A stretch of DNA of 7,502 nt from an uncultured Acetatifactor sp. Its GTDB lineage: Bacteria > Bacillota > Clostridia > Lachnospirales > Lachnospiraceae. The stretch spans positions 1 through 7,502 of the forward strand of contig CAJTMX010000067.1 in the NCBI GenBank assembly GCA_910577235.1, in the 5' to 3' direction. Within the stretch, counting starts at the first letter, position 1, and the number at the start of each line of letters is the position of its first letter. The position numbers were made by a program, and so were the translations under genes. This document shows positions 5,783-7,502 of this stretch, in pieces. Below the pieces are notes generated by a model. It had not been told where the DNA came from, searched no databases, and saw nothing but the letters and a program-made list of their open reading frames with translations.

Positions 5783-5801
5783 ATTATAGGGGAGCGGTTT
5801 A

Positions 5802-6698
5802 GTGGTCAGTAATCTGGAGTATTATAAAGTATTTTATCATGTGGCGCGTCTGGGCAGCCTGACAATGGCAGCACAGGCGCTGTCCGTTTCTCAGCCTGCG
5901 GTGAGCCAGTCCGTCAGGCAGTTGGAGCAGCAGCTGGGTGTCTCCCTGTTTTACAGGGTAGCAAAAGGAGTCCGTCTGACCAAAGAAGGTGAGACATTGT
6001 ACGAGTATGTGGCCAGGGGCTACGAACAGTTGGAGATCGGCGAACAGCGGCTGCGTCAAATGCGGGACCTGGAGGCGGGGGAGATCCGCATAGGTGCCAG
6101 CGATATGACGCTGCAATATTATCTGCTGCCTTTCTTGGAGCAGTTTCACGAGGCATATCCCCGGATCAAGGTCATTGTAACCAATGCGCCTACTCCGGAT
6201 ACGCTGGGCCTGCTTGAGCAGGGCCAGATTGATTTCGGCGCTGTCAGTACGCCTTTTGAGCCGGGAGAGCGGATCAGGGCAGTGCCGGTTCGGGAGCTGG
6301 AGGATATCTTTGTGGCCGGAAGGCGGTTTATTCCTTATAAAAATAAAATGCTGGACTTTCAGGAGCTGAGAGAGCTCCCCATGATCTTTTTGGAGAAGAA
6401 TACCAGCACCCGGCGCTTTATGGATGATTATCTTGAGCAGTGCGGCATATATGTCGTACCGGAGTTTGAGCTGGCAACCAGCGATATGATCGTGCAGTTT
6501 GCTCTGCGCAGCCTGGGCGTGGGTTGTGTGGTGCGGGATTTTGCCCAGGAGGAGATCGAATCCGGCAGATTGTTTGAGCTACGCTTTAACAAGATGATCC
6601 CCCGCAGGAATGTGAGCATCGTCTATGACAGCAGAGCCCGGCTGTCCACGGCGGCAAGGGCTCTGTTGGAGATTATCGGAGTAGAGGCGGCGGAGTAG
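5802..6698 (+). CDS. LysR-type transcriptional regulator, effector unknown
   Basis: A 298-residue DNA-binding regulator of normal LysR-family length. The N-terminal winged helix-turn-helix covers about residues 1-60, with the recognition region SLTMAAQALSVSQPAVSQSV (19-38) followed by the typical QLEQQLGVSLF and LTKEGE elements. A linker helix (about 60-90) joins it to the two-part effector-binding domain, which begins at EIRIGAS (94-100) and runs to near the C-terminus. It starts with GTG; AGGGGAG (5788-5794) lies 7 nt upstream and supports this start. LysR regulators often control a divergent neighbour, but here both neighbours are on the same strand, so the target is not shown by the layout. 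The HAD phosphatase 55 nt downstream is the likely operon partner. I cannot name the inducer or a specific subfamily. Confidence 0.95.
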   Translation: MVSNLEYYKVFYHVARLGSLTMAAQALSVSQPAVSQSVRQLEQQLGVSLFYRVAKGVRLTKEGETLYEYVARGYEQLEIGEQRLRQMRDLEAGEIRIGASDMTLQYYLLPFLEQFHEAYPRIKVIVTNAPTPDTLGLLEQGQIDFGAVSTPFEPGERIRAVPVRELEDIFVAGRRFIPYKNKMLDFQELRELPMIFLEKNTSTRRFMDDYLEQCGIYVVPEFELATSDMIVQFALRSLGVGCVVRDFAQEEIESGRLFELRFNKMIPRRNVSIVYDSRARLSTAARALLEIIGVEAAE

Positions 6699-6753
6699 GG
6701 CTGTGACAGAATAAATTCCCAGAATAGAAACAGGAAAGGATAAGAGAGATACA

Positions 6754-7368
6754 ATGATCAGAAATATTGTGTTCGATATCGGAAATGTGCTTGCCGGTTT
6801 TAACTGGCAGGAATATTTTGATAATTTTTCATATGGTCCTGAGATAACAAAGCGGCTTGCCAAGGCTACGGTGCTCAGTTCTCTGTGGGCCGAGTTTGAC
6901 AGAGGAGAGATGGACCGGGAAGTACTGCTGGGCAGATTTATTGAGAACGATCCTGCTCTGGAGAAGGAGATCCGGGAGGTCGGCCAGAACATACATGATA
7001 TGCTGATACGCTATGACTACGCGATTCCCTGGCTGCGGGAGTTGAAAGCGAAAGGCTATAAGCTGTATTATCTGTCCAATTTTTCCCGCCAGGCTCATGA
7101 GGACTGCGTGCATGTATTGGATTTTCTGCCGCTGATGGACGGTGGTATTCTATCCTATCAGGAGAGAATCATCAAGCCCGATCCCGCGATCTACCGTCTT
7201 CTGCTGGAGCGCTACAAATTGAAGGCTCAGGAGAGCGTTTTTCTGGACGATACACCCCAAAATGTGGAGGAGGCCATTCGGCAGGGGATGGCGGGAATCG
7301 TTTTTCACAGCAGGGAGCAGGCGGTGGAGGAGCTGGAAAAGCTGGGGGTAACGACAGTTTTGCAGTAA
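6754..7368 (+). CDS. HAD-superfamily hydrolase (YihX-like, probable sugar-phosphate or related phosphatase)
   Basis: A 204-residue cytoplasmic haloacid dehalogenase-superfamily protein, subfamily IA by its helical cap (about 15-85). Motif I is FDIGNVL (7-13): D8 is the nucleophile, and the usual second Asp is Gly10. Motif II is YYLSNF (105-110) with S108, motif III is IIKPDP (139-144) with K141, and motif IV is VFLDDTPQN (162-170) with D165/D166. The D-x-G-N form of motif I and the KP-x(n)-FLDD layout resemble E. coli YihX, an alpha-glucose-1-phosphate phosphatase with the same Gly, so activity is still likely. Purine-rich AAGAGAGA (6742-6749) precedes the ATG, with AGGAAAGGA (6732-6740) further out. 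It follows the LysR gene by 55 nt without a terminator, so co-transcription is likely. Nucleotide, phosphoglycolate or sugar phosphate substrates cannot be told apart from sequence alone. Confidence 0.93.
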   Translation: MIRNIVFDIGNVLAGFNWQEYFDNFSYGPEITKRLAKATVLSSLWAEFDRGEMDREVLLGRFIENDPALEKEIREVGQNIHDMLIRYDYAIPWLRELKAKGYKLYYLSNFSRQAHEDCVHVLDFLPLMDGGILSYQERIIKPDPAIYRLLLERYKLKAQESVFLDDTPQNVEEAIRQGMAGIVFHSREQAVEELEKLGVTTVLQ

Positions 7369-7502
7369 ATATTGACATTCGTACTGTCCTGTTTTCATCC
7401 CGAAAAAGCTTGTGTTTTCGAGGAAAAGCAATTACAATGGAAATACTATCCTGTCTTTGACAGTAATGAAATGATAAAACTGCAGAAACCCCAGAGTTTT
7501 CA
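7369..7502 (+). other. Intergenic tail after the HAD gene
   Basis: No complete gene or convincing terminator is visible. TTGTGT (7410-7415), 17 bp, and TACAAT (7433-7438) make a weak promoter. TTGACA occurs at 7372-7377 and 7457-7462 without good -10 partners. TCCCGAAAA (7398-7406) can pair with TTTTCGAGGA (7415-7424) with one bulge. An ATG at 7471 opens a frame (MIKLQKPQSF) that runs off the window, but it has no ribosome site, so I do not call it a gene. Confidence 0.4.

Noticed and set aside
7471..7502. Start of a new gene running off the right edge
   Set aside because: The open frame is only ten codons, and no ribosome site precedes the ATG.

Overview
The window looks like chromosome from a low-to-moderate GC Firmicute, most likely a clostridial gut-type bacterium of the Lachnospiraceae. 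This rests on strong GGAGG-type ribosome sites, sigma-A promoters, the style of the PurB and PurA proteins, and a purF-like gene between them. It is an inference from protein character, not from a search. Every gene reads on the + strand. I see no rRNA, tRNA, CRISPR array, insertion sequence or phage gene.

Layout. (1) 79-1014: an aminoglycoside-phosphotransferase-fold (APH) small-molecule kinase, with a stem-loop just upstream. (2) 1011-5578: a purine block of purB (adenylosuccinate lyase), a PurF homologue and purA (adenylosuccinate synthetase family). purB has a near-consensus promoter and no terminator is evident before the PurF homologue, so those two are probably co-transcribed. purA has its own extended -10 promoter and a 5' leader hairpin. 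(3) 5579-5801: a GC-rich, hairpin-rich intergenic stretch. (4) 5802-7368: a LysR-type regulator followed by a HAD-superfamily phosphatase, probably co-transcribed. (5) 7369-7502: a non-coding tail with a weak possible promoter.

How the genes fit together. PurA (IMP + Asp + GTP to adenylosuccinate) and PurB (adenylosuccinate to AMP + fumarate) form the AMP branch of purine synthesis. PurF normally makes the first committed step of the whole pathway, so its homologue is out of place here. It has also lost the N-terminal cysteine nucleophile and most of the glutamine-site residues, yet keeps the PRPP-binding motif and four cysteines matching the Fe-S ligands of Bacillus PurF. It is therefore unlikely to be an ordinary glutamine-dependent PRPP amidotransferase. 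The PurA protein also departs from the textbook enzyme at several IMP- and GTP-contacting positions, and PurB is of the animal ADSL-like type.

The purB and purA promoters share the -10 octamer GCTATACT. In both, TGCCA...TG(G/T)CA arms flank the -10 with an identical 31-bp span, which suggests a shared regulator. The most interesting parts of the window are this altered purine trio, its shared promoter pattern, and the structured spacer after purA.
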